DNA of 64,000 nucleotides from Hyperoodon ampullatus (taxonomy: Eukaryota; Chordata; Mammalia; Artiodactyla; Ziphiidae). The DNA lies in the NCBI GenBank assembly GCA_949752795.1, contig OX457057.1, forward strand, positions 162,045,980 through 162,109,979, in the 5' to 3' direction. The notes beneath the pieces were generated by a model. It did not search any database and had not been told where the DNA came from. It worked only from the letters and a program-made list of their open reading frames with translations. The position numbers were made by a program, and so were the translations under genes. Positions 21,590-34,600 of this stretch are shown here, in pieces. Positions within the stretch are counted from its first letter, which is position 1, and each line of letters opens with the position of its first letter.

Positions 21590-24198
21590 TATTTAAGAAG
21601 TGGAAGAAAGGGGGCAGGAAATGGCACTCAGTTCTGGTTTTCTTAGTTTTATAATATTAAAATGTACCCACATCTACCTTTAGATGTTAGCTAGGCACGC
21701 CCAGCTTAGGACTGATCAAAAACCCTTCCAATGACCTGTTTGATTATAATAGTCCTTGATTCTAAAAGATAAACCATCAAGAGGACAGTGTTAACAAAAC
21801 TTTAAAAAAAAGATATCTACCTCTTTTTTGAAACAGAATTTAGTGTTTATGAATTTTAGGGCTATAAGCTTATGGGTGGTTTTTTTCCAAGATTCTAAAC
21901 GTACTTTTGCAGCTTAATCCGATCCTGACTTAGAACATATATTTATATTCTAAGCATCAGTTCACACCACTCTATTAGCATAATTCTAACTTTAACCACT
22001 ATACATCTGAACACCTTTTAAGATCATGAATTTTAAAATAGGGAAAGAGAATGAGATTATACATTTTCTGCAATGTTTGGAAAAAAGAATGAGGCATTTT
22101 TCAAAGCAGCTTTTCCTCCTGCTTTTTTCCTTAGCAGAATCTTCTGTCTTCAACATCATGAATAAAGTTCCCAGTTTGAGAACAGCTCTTATTCATTTCA
22201 CTGGGGCATACTGAAGGTATCACATGTTTGAAAGAAATTTAGTTCAGCTAACATTTACCAAGGAGAGCAGCGTTGACTTCCTTCCCACTGTCCCTCCAGC
22301 TGGCTCCCTGATGCTCTGAAGTAAGCACCATCCAAGGTATTCTCAAGCTCAAATGTGAACTTCCCTGGATGCACATAGTAAATGAGTTTAAAATTGGAAT
22401 TAATGCTTCCTTTTGTTAACCCTAGCTCAGTGTTTTGTGCTACTACCTGACTTCTTAAATTCAATACCTTTTTAAAAATAACTCAGCCCATTCTGTGTAC
22501 ATCGCCAAATGTACATACTAAGTACAAAAGTGTCCTAATTTCATGTTACTTTAAAGTAGTTATGGGGTACTCAGTTATCTTTCAATTTGAGAAAATTGGG
22601 GCATAAATTCTAAACTGTTTTTGAAAGGGTGGTTACCTAAAACTGGTCTCCAATGGCTGGCAGTAAATTTGTTCAACCACACTGTTTAAATATTAGTCTG
22701 CTAATATTTAAACTGCTTCACAGAAGTCAAAACCAGAACAGTCCCCAGACAAAATGCAGGAGACAAGCACCCACCTCTGAGGGCACGTGAGTGGGCACAC
22801 CAGGCCTAGTTTCCTCTGCCCTGTATTTTAATGCAAGTGCTTATATGTCAAATCACTTTGGCAGAACACAGAACTAAGCCTGTTTTAGCAACCTGAAATT
22901 TGAAAGTGCTAACAGGAGACAGAAGGACAATACTACATCGTGGGTTCAGAACTCCAAACAAGATTAAATGATGAAATCAGGGTTTGAAATAAATCAAAAT
23001 CTTAAGGCTCTTCCTGGTAACCACCTTAATTTTAAGGCTCAGAAGGCTTAAAATCTTTGTTTCCAGCCTTCCACATGGCCCAAATCACAAAATAGGTCCA
23101 GCCACCAGCAGGATCTGAACTATATTATCCGTAGGAGCGAGCTGGCTTTCCTCACAAGAAAGGCACAAATAGGATCGCCAATCTCTTGGGAACAGCAGCT
23201 TTAATGACCAAATGCCTTGAAGACAGAAGTGGAAATTCATTTTAGAAATCAGGATGGCAGAGAAGACAGGCAACCTAACTCTTATTCAAGCTGTTATTTC
23301 AGTTTGCTTTGATAATTTGCAAAGGATTTGCCTGCTTTGGGCAAAAGGAAAAAAAAGTCTCCATAACGGAATTGCGCTTGGGTTGTAACGGTGGGTTCTC
23401 CAGGGACACTCTTTTGGATTAATTTGGACACAATTATGAGAATGCAAATCTTACTTAGGTACAAGTCATGCTTGCTTTTATATACGTTAAGAACTTAATA
23501 CAGGGGAACCTGTTTTTCACTAATTCAATCACCGCCTTGGTTCTGGTTCTACCAAGTAGGTCTCTCTCTCTTCTCCCCTCCTTTAAGAATCATCAAAAGC
23601 ACCACCTACTCAGTTAAAAGCCCAAACATCTTTCCTGCTTTTGTCCTTCCTCTAATTCTATCTTAAAAACATAGTCCCTCCAACAGAGCATGCTACTTTG
23701 GCTCAACAGAATGCTGGGTTACTTGCTGCCACTCCTTAGGAAGCAGTAAAATTCCCAATTTGAATAGTCCTGGTAAAAAAGGACTCAAGAGATTACAAAG
23801 TGTTTTCGGAAAATCCACAAGTGTGGAGAAAGGATTATAAGGATGGACTCAAAACACACACTCCAGAACCAACCCCAACATTAACCTATTCAAATGTCAC
23901 ACCTCTAATTTGTCCTTTGGCATGAGAATTAATACTGACCAACTGTGACGCCCACTGCTAGAACGGGCATACGCCAAGGAAGTCAGAAGGTGGTTCAGCA
24001 GGTACAGCTCCGTGGTCTGAAACTTGTAGTCTTTGCTTCAACTTCTACTACAGCAAACATCAAAGAAATCGAAGGCCACCCTGTCCCCTATCACCAGAAC
24101 GTGCTGCTGGCCATTTCCAATCCACCTCATACCATTCAGAATTGATTGTGCTGTTTCTCTATCTTTGTAAAAACAAGTTTCACTTATTTTGTGGAGAA

Positions 24199-24430
24199 TT
24201 ACAAGTGGGAGAGAGGCATCCTGTCTTCCACCAGCACTGCGTCCATCCCAAACTGGTCAGTGCACTGCTTCACGGTGGCCAGGACACTCAGGAGCCGCTG
24301 GTCCACAGCGTCTAGGTGAGGATCGGAGAGCACTGGGGAGATGGGGTCATGGGCCATGGCAGATTTTAAGGCAGACCTCAGCACACCATTCTTCAGGGAG
24401 TTCAGTCTGTTCCAGGTAGAAACCCGAATG
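24199..24430 (-). CDS. FAM20B: FAM20B last coding exon (stop codon)
   Basis: The acceptor tctcccag precedes the second half of an Ile codon. The exon codes [17 protein letters not shown] and ends in [11 protein letters not shown], with TAA at 24201-24199. Helices of the C-lobe lie here. The 3' UTR follows directly to the left. Confidence 0.96.
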
Positions 24431-27400
24431 CTGGGAGAAAAAAAGTTTTAGGACAGGTTACATAAAACCTCTCACTATCAAATGGAGATTAAAGCCCACA
24501 TGGCAGACAAAAGTAAAGAAATAATTATGTAAAATATCTCAACCAGAAAAATCATTTCTGTTTTAGAAGTAGCTCTACATTATAAGTAACATTACCACAT
24601 TTTGATATTTCTTTCTCAGTAATTAATGAGAAATGTATACAATATTTACACATGTTCATTGCAGTGCTATTTGTAACAGGAAAAATGTGAAACAATCTGA
24701 ATGTCCAACAACTGAGAAATAGTTAAATAAATTATGGCTTATCCATTCAAGGGAATACCATGCAGCCATTAAAAGCAGTTATGAAAATTCAGTGGCATGG
24801 GGAAATGCCCATGATATAATATTGAGTCAGGGAAAATAGTTGGAGGGAAAACACTCTTTTACTCCAAACCTGTGGGGAAAGAAAATGTGTGTATAAGCAT
24901 ACACACAAACATACACACACGATTACAATGAAATCACTAGAGTGTTAACAGGAGTTATCCTTACATCTTAATAATTAATTTAATTTTAATTTCCTTCTTT
25001 TTATGTTTCTTAATTAAAAATTCTAGCATTAATATTATAAAAAGAAAAAGTTTAAGGATACCTATTTTTCTCAATTATTTTACCAACTAAAGAGGATCTT
25101 TTGTTATCTTAGAAAAAAAGTATTTACCTCCCTGTGGGTAATGTGGGAATTACTAGGTATGCATTAAAGTCTGACTCTGCATGAGGCAGGCAACTTGTTC
25201 TGCAACCATTTAAAAAGGAAGAAAGTAAGGATCTTCGGATAAAGCATGGCAGGGATGGACAAGCACAGAGGCAGTGTGGTTTTACTCTTCTGAAAAATAC
25301 TACAAGTGCCTAGAGCATTAGAGTTCCCCCTGTGTGACAAAGGTATCACTTGATTGCCTCTCAGCTCCAAATTCACTCTTCATATATGCCCTGCTATAAT
25401 GGACAGAGGTCCTTTAAGCATCTCTCCTCTTAAGCTTTCTTGGTAGAGGACACTGGAAGGAGACTGCAGAAGCAAGAGGTTCTCCAGACGCTTCTGGCTG
25501 CTGTACAGTGAGTGGGTCAGTAGTGTGTGGGGAAGGTCATCAAATGAAACTCTGCCTTGGCCCCATTTCCAGAACAGGCAGGCCCACCATGATGTTGCGG
25601 CCTTGGACTGGCTTGGTGATAACTTTCCTAAGGCCCTCTTGACGTGGAAACCAGAGCCCCCAAAGCCACGCACCCATGCTGGTGCCCCAATTCCCTGTGC
25701 AGGCCCACAAATAAGGCTTGCCTGTAGCCTGGAGGGTTTCTACTGAGTTGCTGCTCTCTCGGTATGCCGTGCTACCACCTGCTGATTGCTTGTACCCTGC
25801 CTGCATTCTGGAGGGCTGCTTCCTGCACTCCCAGCACCTGCAAACTAGCACACTTCTCTGCTATTCAGTGGGCTGAACTATACCTTCTCCACTGAGGTCA
25901 AAACCCCAGGCTTGGGGAGGCGGATCCCCTTCCAAGTTTGTTCTTCCTTGTTCTTCTGTTCTTCTTTGTTCTTCCCTCAGCTCTAGTTTTCTTTTATAGT
26001 CACTCTTGTATGAAAGAGTTTAATAATCCTTATACTAAACTTTCCTCTTTAATCCACCATGTCTTTTCTGTCTCCTGACTGTACCAGACTGATAGCACTA
26101 TTAAAACAAAAACATCCTCCTTCACAGAAACAGGTTTTGATTGGATGTATCACTGCTTCCCAATATTAATGAAGATAATTAAGGGTTGCCTAGGTAAACA
26201 CTTTCTGCAGAATATTGTTGTTATGAAAAAAAGAAAGAAAAGAAAAGTAAAACAGACCAGTCGCCAGAAGAGGCAGTCTCACATGACCAGTGTGTCTCTG
26301 GGAGCCGAGCAGTAGGAAGCGGCTCTCCTGGACCTGCACTTTTGTGTAGCCAAGCAAGGTGGGTCCCAGCTGATTCTTAGTGCTCACGCTTTTAAATCAT
26401 ACTGGCAATGAAGATCTGAAAAGGAGCTCCTGAGAGTCCAGTCTTTATCTCATTTTCTTGATTTACTTTTTAATTTCTTTGTTATCTAATATAGACTTTA
26501 AAAAAATCAATTACTAAATACCTATGGAGAAAGCTACTTTTGGTTTATACAATTTCAAACTGAGATAAGCAAACCACAGGTGGGTTGTGGTGTTGAGTGA
26601 GGACTTGAAACCACAAGGTAAACATAGTACAGCAACTAGGGGCATGGGCTGCACTAGATTTTGGGTGGGGGGGAGTGAGGACTATATTCTGATATTAAAA
26701 CAAACATGGATATACACTATTGGATAAACTGAAAATTTCTACTCCTACAAAACTCTAAATGCATTCTGAGCTTTGGGCTACACTGCTGTGGAAACCTTTC
26801 CCTGATCCCCTACAGCTCGGGATCTCCAGGGGGTTCGGGGTTAGAAAAGCATGAAAAGCGCTGCTCAGGTATTAGGAAGTTTTAAAGCCAAGAAAACTGA
26901 TGTACTGTTACCTGAGCCTGGAAAGGAAGGCAATGCAGGCAAATGTACTTGACTGCATAACTTACATGCAACACTGATAGAGAGGGGCAAGAATGCTTCT
27001 TTCATCCAGCGAGGGGTTCCCAAAGCTGAAAATTAAATGGAAAGTTAGTGAATTAGGTGGAAGCACCTGTCCCCTGCTTAGCATCAAAGCAAGAACAAAT
27101 TCTATAAGAAACCCGAATGTGATCCTGGATAATTTCATGCTCCCACAGCTCAAATCACTTAAATTAAAAATAAACAGGGCATGACCAATTAGACACAGGA
27201 TTCCTAACAGCTTGTACTGCAGCATCAAACAACAAATATACTCCTTTACAAGGATCCTTTCTCCTGCCAGGATACTGAAAGGTGTTGAAGCATAACCATC
27301 CTAACATGGTATGGAGTCCACAGACCCACAGACCAAGGGAGAACCTGAAGACCCCCAAACCTGAGAAGGTTTTAAGGGTATATAGAGAAATAAAGGCTAT

Positions 27401-30400
27401 TGATATCAGGTTCTCGCAAACAAGCAGAAGGTCATTACCTGTAAAAAGAAGTTATACTTGTTCTACTTTAATACTACCAATCAGAAAAAGACTTAGATTA
27501 TCATATTCCCTACAAGAAAGTATATGGTCAGATTCAAACTGGAAAAACTGCTCACAGAGGCTGAGAAAACAGTGATTCAAAGCAGATGTAAAAATGCTCT
27601 TAGTAATTCCGAGTTAGAAAAGGAGAACTGATTCTGGAAAAACTGTCAACCTTCTACTCTTTTCCTGGAAGTTCACCTTAATAGGTGGAGGGTCTGGTAG
27701 CCCTCAGCACAGGGCAGGCCCTCAAATAATAAAAGGCAAAGGCAATTATTTCAATGTGTATTTCCACAGCACACGATCATTTTTACAAGTAAGGATAAAG
27801 ATATTCAGGAACTGAAAATATAGTATAAATGCAAATGAAATACATAGCACTGGTCACTACCTGCTTTGCTGGGAATGGGAGAGGCAATGTTTGCTGGCCT
27901 CTCACTCTCTGTAGCTGTCGCCCCCTTTCATGGAGTATGAGGCACCTGGTGCTCAGTATGAGGTGGTGGCCTCCTTAGCAAATGCTGCCCAAGCATTCTT
28001 CGCTGAGTGTCCATGTCTGAGCTTATTCTCAGCAACCAACGTTAACAATAGTGACTCATCTTCTTTATCCATTCGAAAGAAGATATGGTACATATATACA
28101 ATGGAATATTACTCAGCCATAAAAAGGAATGTGGATGGATCTAGAGACTGTCATACAGAGTGAAGTAAATCAGGAAGAAAAAATCAAGTATCGTATATTA
28201 ACGCATATGTGTGGAACCTAGAAGAACGGTACAGATGAACAGGTTTGCAGGGCAGAAATAGAGACACAGATGTAGAGAACAAACGTATGGACACCAAGTG
28301 GGGAAAGCGGTGGGGGGCGGTGGTGGTGGGATGAATTGGGAGATTGGGATTGACATATATACACTGATATGTATAAAATAGATAACTAGTAAGAAACTGC
28401 TGTATAAAAAAGTAAATAAAATAAAATTCAAAAATACAAAAAAACAACCAAACCCCCCCCCCGCAAGAAACCAATAGTGACTCAGAGCCTGACAATTCCA
28501 GCTCCAAGGAAGTATTCTATTTAGCAAACATTTATTATGTGTAACTAAAAGTGTGGCACTTAACTGGGTACCATGGAGAATGCAGAGTGCAAACTGAAAA
28601 TACAATGTGCTCTTCAAATAGCTCAGGCCTAAATAAGGACATTCCACTTATTCAAAATTAATAAAATTGTCTTATTCAAGATAAAAGTAACTTGTCTTTA
28701 TATATAATCACTAAGCAACTAACTGCTCTCCTACTCGTAACAGAAAAAATCTGGGCCTAGGCTGCCATAAAAATAGTAAAAACATCCTATCAAATAAACT
28801 AATGTTTTAAACTGTATGAACCTTTGGATAGAATAATTTAACAACAGCTAAATTTCATGTTCCGTTAACTATGTATTTCTCAAGATTCTAAACATCCTAG
28901 TCAAGAAAGAATGATGTAAGTAGCAATAAATAGAAGACCTTGGTTTCCAGTTGTCTGTGAAGAGAATCATACTCTTTGACTCTTTGGAAAAAGTGAGTTT
29001 TCCACTTTTTTAAAGTCCTCAGGGGCTTCCCTGGTGGCGCAGTGGTTGAGAGTCCGCCTGCCAATGCAGGGGACACGGGTTCGTGCCCTGGTCTGGGAGG
29101 ATCCCACATGCCACGGAGCGGCTGGGCCCGTGAGCCATGGCCGCTGAGCCTGCGTGTCCGGAGCCTGTGCTCCGCAACAGGAGAGGCCACAACAGTGAGA
29201 GGCCCGCGTAATGCAAAAAAAAAAAAAAAAAAAAGTCCTCAGATCCCTGAAGGTGAAAGGAGTACAAACTCTGAACAGGTTGGAAGGATGGGTGCCAATG
29301 GCAAAGACTCCGAGTGGAAACAAGAAAGATGCCTTCTGTTGAGCCTGTTCTGGAGGCTTTCCAGGATACCCCAGAAAGCATTCTTCTTGTATACACAGGA
29401 CCCCTAACTGACAAGGAGAGTCCTGCTGGTCCTACCTTTTGGCATTATCGAGAAGGATGAGCATGCTAGCGCCTTCATCGTCTTGAAAACTCTCGTAGTG
29501 ATGGCGGTCAGCATTGCCAATCAGGTAATCAAAGACAGCTGTATCAATGATGTCCAAGAGGCGAGGGCCGGAGTCATAAGGGGATGTTTTCTTCACAGCG
29601 TCACAGTAGCTCTCATCATACTCCCACCTGGAGGGAAGCAGCATCACCAGGGTTGTTCACTGAGTGCCAGCACCACATGTAACATTGTTTAAAACACAGA
29701 GAAGGGCTTCCCTGGTGGCGCAGTGGTTGAGAGTCGGCCTGCCGATGCAGGGGACACGGGTTCGTGTCCTGGTCCGGGAAGATCCCACATGCCTCGGAGC
29801 GGCTGGGCTTGTGAGCCATGGCCGCTGAGCCTGCGCATCCGGAGCCTGTGCTCCGCAACGGGAGAGGCCACAACAGTGAGAGGCCCGCGTACAGAAAGAA
29901 AAAAAAAAAAAAAACACAGAGAAGAGAGAGTCCCTGACTAGCAGGTTTCCCCCTGAATCCCCCATAGTCCTTTTTAGTCTTGGACAGAACCCTGGCTCCT
30001 ACACAGGGTTGGCACCTGTCCAGGCACAGGAGAGAATGAAGTAGTGGCTCACAGGAGCACTTACCTGGCTAATTTGCCCTCTCGGTAAGTCCTGCCCCAT
30101 GGGTGTCGGTGTTTCTGTAGAGGCCACACATCTGGAAGCCAAAGCGTGACAGACCCCTCCATCGTGTCTCCATCAGCACAGGCTGGCTCTGTTTCTCGGC
30201 AATAATAACACTTCCCATAGAAACAAGTATTATTTCCTAAAGGAGAGAATGGAACCATATACAATTACAGAAAAAGGATGACTCCAAATTCTCCCCAAAC
30301 AATGAAGAGAGCAGCTCTGTGTGAAAACAAAGATCCTGAGCTTATTTTTAAATCTTTATTTATTTTCTGTATAGGAAATAAAAGCACATGGTGTAAAAAA

Positions 30401-31632
30401 ATTCAAAAGGATATATACGAAAAAGTTAAGTCTCCCTTTCCCTCTCTGTCCCTTCTACCCAATCTCTCCCAGAAGTCAACTACTGTCACAAGTATCTTTC
30501 TGAACTCACTTTAAGCAATGTCCTCTTCTCCTTCAGCAGGACTGACATTTTGGCCAGAATGCCCAGGGGAGGGAGAGAGGGCATGTACGAGGCCAAGCCA
30601 TGGACCAGGACTTTGGTTACATACGGAGTGGGGAGTAGGGTCTAGAGCAAATGAGTAAACAGACTGAGGATAATGGGAACCAGGTTTCTCATAGGTGGAG
30701 AAGGGAGTTTAACATATAAAATGAGAGAAGGCCAGAGTAAATCCTGCAGTGTTGAATTAGAACTGGAGATATTGGTTTGAATTGATAGTTTTAAAACACA
30801 GAGATACAAAATAAAGTACAAATGTTTGTGTGTGTATATGTATGCATATATGTACATACGCATGTATATATATACATATTTTACCCCTCTAGAAAACCTG
30901 GAAACAATAACACTCAGGTAGTAATGAACACCCTCACATATCAGTTTCTAGATATCATTTTAATACTACATTAAAAGGAACCAGGGCTCCTTGGAGAAAC
31001 AGATGACCCCTAGGGCAGGGACAGGGAAAGTACAAGATGAGCCTGGGTCATATTCCTATGCCAGCTGTAAGGAGGCACTCAGAGAATGACGGGGACATTC
31101 CAAATAACACAAGAGACAGTTTGTAGGGGTTCCCACTGGCCAAATCTGGGATAGTTTGAGCATCAAAATAAATAATAATAGTAACAAATTGTAACTGAGT
31201 AAATTAAGAGTCTACGTGTTCATTGTGATATAAATAAATAAGTAAGTAAACAAAAGTGGGGCAGGGCGACGGGAGTTCTACTCATCAAAAGAATGGCAAC
31301 CAGTAAGTCTAGAAGAAATGACAGAATTAGCAAATCACCATTTGGCAACTATCACAGTAGTAACTGATTTGGGTAAGAATTATCAATGAATTCTAAAACT
31401 GGTGGGCACAAGTTTCATGAGGATAGAATATTTATATAGTTTTGAGTTTCTCCCTACAAAGTACTCAGTAATTACTTATTAGTCACTATAAAATACTGGA
31501 GAAACCTTGCAGACACTCACCATCTTAATCAAGTGATGAGTTAACATCACCAGCAATGGGACCAACATCACGTGCCTCTTGATATGATGCACTGAGAAGT
31601 GAACAATAGCACTTTGCTAGCGTTTCCACCAA

Positions 31633-31673
<41 letters not shown>

Positions 31674-34600
31674 GGTACGCGGGCCTCTCACTGTTGTGGC
31701 CTCTCCCGTTGCGGAGCACAGGCTCTGGATGCGCAGGCTCAGCGGCCATGGCTCACGGGCCCAGCCGCTCCGCGGCATATGGGATCCTCCCAGACCGGGG
31801 CACGAACCCGTATCCCCTGCATCAGCAGGCGGACTCTCAACCACTGCGCCACCAGGGAGGCCCTCCACCAAAGTTTTTAAATCATGAAGAAACATCAGAC
31901 AAACCTAAACTAAGAGATATTCTAGAAAGTAACTGGCCTGCACTCTTCAAAAATGTCAAGGTCTTGAAAAACAAGAAGAGTGAGGAATTGTTTCAGCCTG
32001 ATGGAGGCTAAAAAGGCATGACAAGTGAATGCAACTGAATGCAATATCCTGGATTGAATCCTGGATGTACATAGGCAATTACATGGACAAGTGGCAAAAT
32101 CTGAATAGGATCTATGAATTAGATAGCAATATTGGATCAATGTTCATTTCCTGATTTTGATGGTTGAATGCTGTTGTGTAGGAGAGCGTGCTGGTAGTTG
32201 GGATATACTCACTGAAGTCTTAAGGGAGCATATAATGCTGTAATGGATATTCATGTCTGCAACCTGTTCTCAAATGATTCAGAAGTATTAACAGTTGAGG
32301 AATCTGGGGGATTCTGTGTCATTTCTGCAACTTTTATGTAAATCTAAAATTATTTCAAAATAAAAAGTTAAGGTAAGTAATGTTTTCTTTGCTCTCCACC
32401 TCTACAAAATAATAGCCATCAAATGAGCTAATTCCCTACACCCAGAAAACCTCACATACTCTTTTAATGATTGTTTATGTTCTCATGTATATGTGTCCTT
32501 GAAGAGACAAACAGCATTCAAACTTTTTAGTATTTCCAACCTCTGGCATAGTACACACTAAATAGAAACTAATCCACTATATACCCACCCACAGAGCTGA
32601 TTCTATCACTCTCCGTTACTTTACAAACTTTTCTAGGTAAAGAAGATTGGAACACTAATTGAAAGATATACCACATTTATTTTTTAATTATAAAAATATA
32701 AACTTGTAAGTTTAACTTGATCCATCAGAAATACCAACGGATCTTTTAGAGGGTAACTAGGTATGACAATTTTAAAGACCTACCAGATATCAAAACATAG
32801 TATAATGCCTCAATAATTAAAACATTATAGGGGACTTCCCTGGTGGTCCAGTAGGTAAGACACCACACTCCCAATGCAGGGGCCGCGGGTTCAATCCCTG
32901 GTCAGGGAACTAGATCCCACATGCATACTGCAGCTAAGAGTCCGCATGCCGCAACTGAGAGTCTGCATGCCACCAGAAAGATCCCGAGTGCCGCAATGAA
33001 GACCCAGAGCAGCCAAAATAAATAAATAAAATAAATATTAAAAAACAACAACAACATTATAGACCAGCTCATAAACAGATTTAATGTCCAATGGAGCAGA
33101 ACAGAAAGTCCAGAAACTAAAGCTAAATAAAGAAACTAAATAAAGAAAATTTACTACAGGGAAAAACAAGAGACTCTTTAACAAATGCTATTGGGACAAC
33201 TGATAGCTATCTGGGAAAAAAAAAAACAACAACAGTGGAGCCATACTTCATTACATATACCAGAATAAATTCCAACAATATCAAAAACTTAAATGCAAAA
33301 AATAAAACTATAAAGGTACTAAAAGAAAAAAAAAAGCAGAATTCCTCCATAATGTTGGAGTGAGCAAGGCTAACTATGATTCAAAATCAGAAAATCTATC
33401 AGAAAAGATGGACTGATTACATTAAAAACAAAAAGTTTCTGTAAGGTAAACCCCCCCCCCCAAAAAAACAAAACAAAAAACTATAAGCAAAGTCAAAAGA
33501 AATTAAAGAATTGGGGAAAATATTTATATCTCATATCACAAAGGGCTATTATCCTTCTTATGTATGAGCTCCTGTAAATCGATAGGACTAATGACAAAGC
33601 TAAAAATGAGCAAAGGGGACTACCCGGGTGGTGCAGTGGTTAAGAATCCGCCTGCCAATGCAGGGGACACGGGTTCAAGCCCTGGTCCAGGAAGATCCCA
33701 CATCCCATGCAGTAACTAAGCCCACGTGCCACAACTACTGAGCTGGTGCTCTAGAGCCCGTGCTCCATAACAAGAGAAGCCGCCGCAATGAGAAGCCCAC
33801 GCACCGCAATGAAGAGTGGTCCCCGCTCGCTGCAGCTAGAGAAGGCCCGCTCGCAGCAACAAAGACCCAATGCAGCCCAAAATAAATAAATAAATACATA
33901 AATATATTTTAAAAAATGAGCAAAGGATATGCAAAGACAAAATACAAATGGCTCTTAAACAAATAAAAAGATGCTACATGTGAAACAAACAAAACCCAAA
34001 GTTTGATAATACGTTGTTGTTGAGGCTAGCAGGGAAGAGGCATTCTCATACATCACTGCTGAGAATGTAAACTGATTAAACATCTATGTAAAAATGTATG
34101 TGCCCTTTGACCCAGCACTTCCACTTCTGGATATATTTGATCATGTATGAAATAAAATATGTACAGGGTAATTTTGGGCAACAGTGGTTGTAAAAACAAA
34201 ATACTGGAACTTTTATGTCCAACAAGGGCCTGGTTAAATGAATTATGGTAGGTCCATGCAATGGAGCATGATGTAGCTGGTAAAAAAAAAAAAAAAAAAA
34301 AAAAGAAACTCTTTACATGAGATAATAGATTTCCAAGATGTATTACATAAAAGAATAAGATGCAGAAGTATGTACAGTATGACATATGTTGTATAAAATA
34401 GTAGAGTTAAATAAAAATATATATTCATATTTCGTACAAAAAGGACATAAAGAAATTACTAATAGAGGTTACCACTAGGAGGAGGGAGAAGGAATGGTCG
34501 GATGAGAGGAAGGCTTTTCATTGCAGTCCTTTCGATATTTTTTAAAAATTGTGAGTTGTGGGAATGTATTACTGATTCAAAAAACATAAAAAAACAAAAC

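Larger units (their letters stand above)
18883..24198 (-). other. FAM20B: FAM20B 3' UTR (extent uncertain)
   Basis: Left of the stop codon about 5.3 kb carries no recognisable exon. It contains one lineage-specific insertion (a mariner MITE) and a possible L2 3' fragment near 19.4-19.6 kb. Minus-strand AATAAA hexamers occur at 20,418-20,423 and 18,883-18,888. The second is followed by a GT-rich stretch (ggtgctgtgtg) and fits a distal poly(A) site. Others lie at 18,199-18,204. The UTR could end at the proximal signal instead. Confidence 0.5.
27026..29435. other. FAM20B intron 6
   Basis: Unique sequence plus a short L1 insertion (28,059-28,471) and a CHR-2 SINE (29,023-29,231). No other exon is seen. 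Confidence 0.5.
32700..34600 (+). mobile_element. Old L1 ORF2/3'-end relic, split by two SINEs
   Basis: Worn ORF2 C-terminal sequence (ccaatggagcagaacagaaa) continues after the SINEs to the distal 3' region (gacccagcacttccacttct; aatggagcatgatg). It carries far more changes than the L1s at 35.5 kb. Confidence 0.75.

Noticed and set aside
23945..24145. Small plus-strand gene
   Set aside because: It lies in the FAM20B 3' UTR, has no recognisable domain, and no promoter or splice context.
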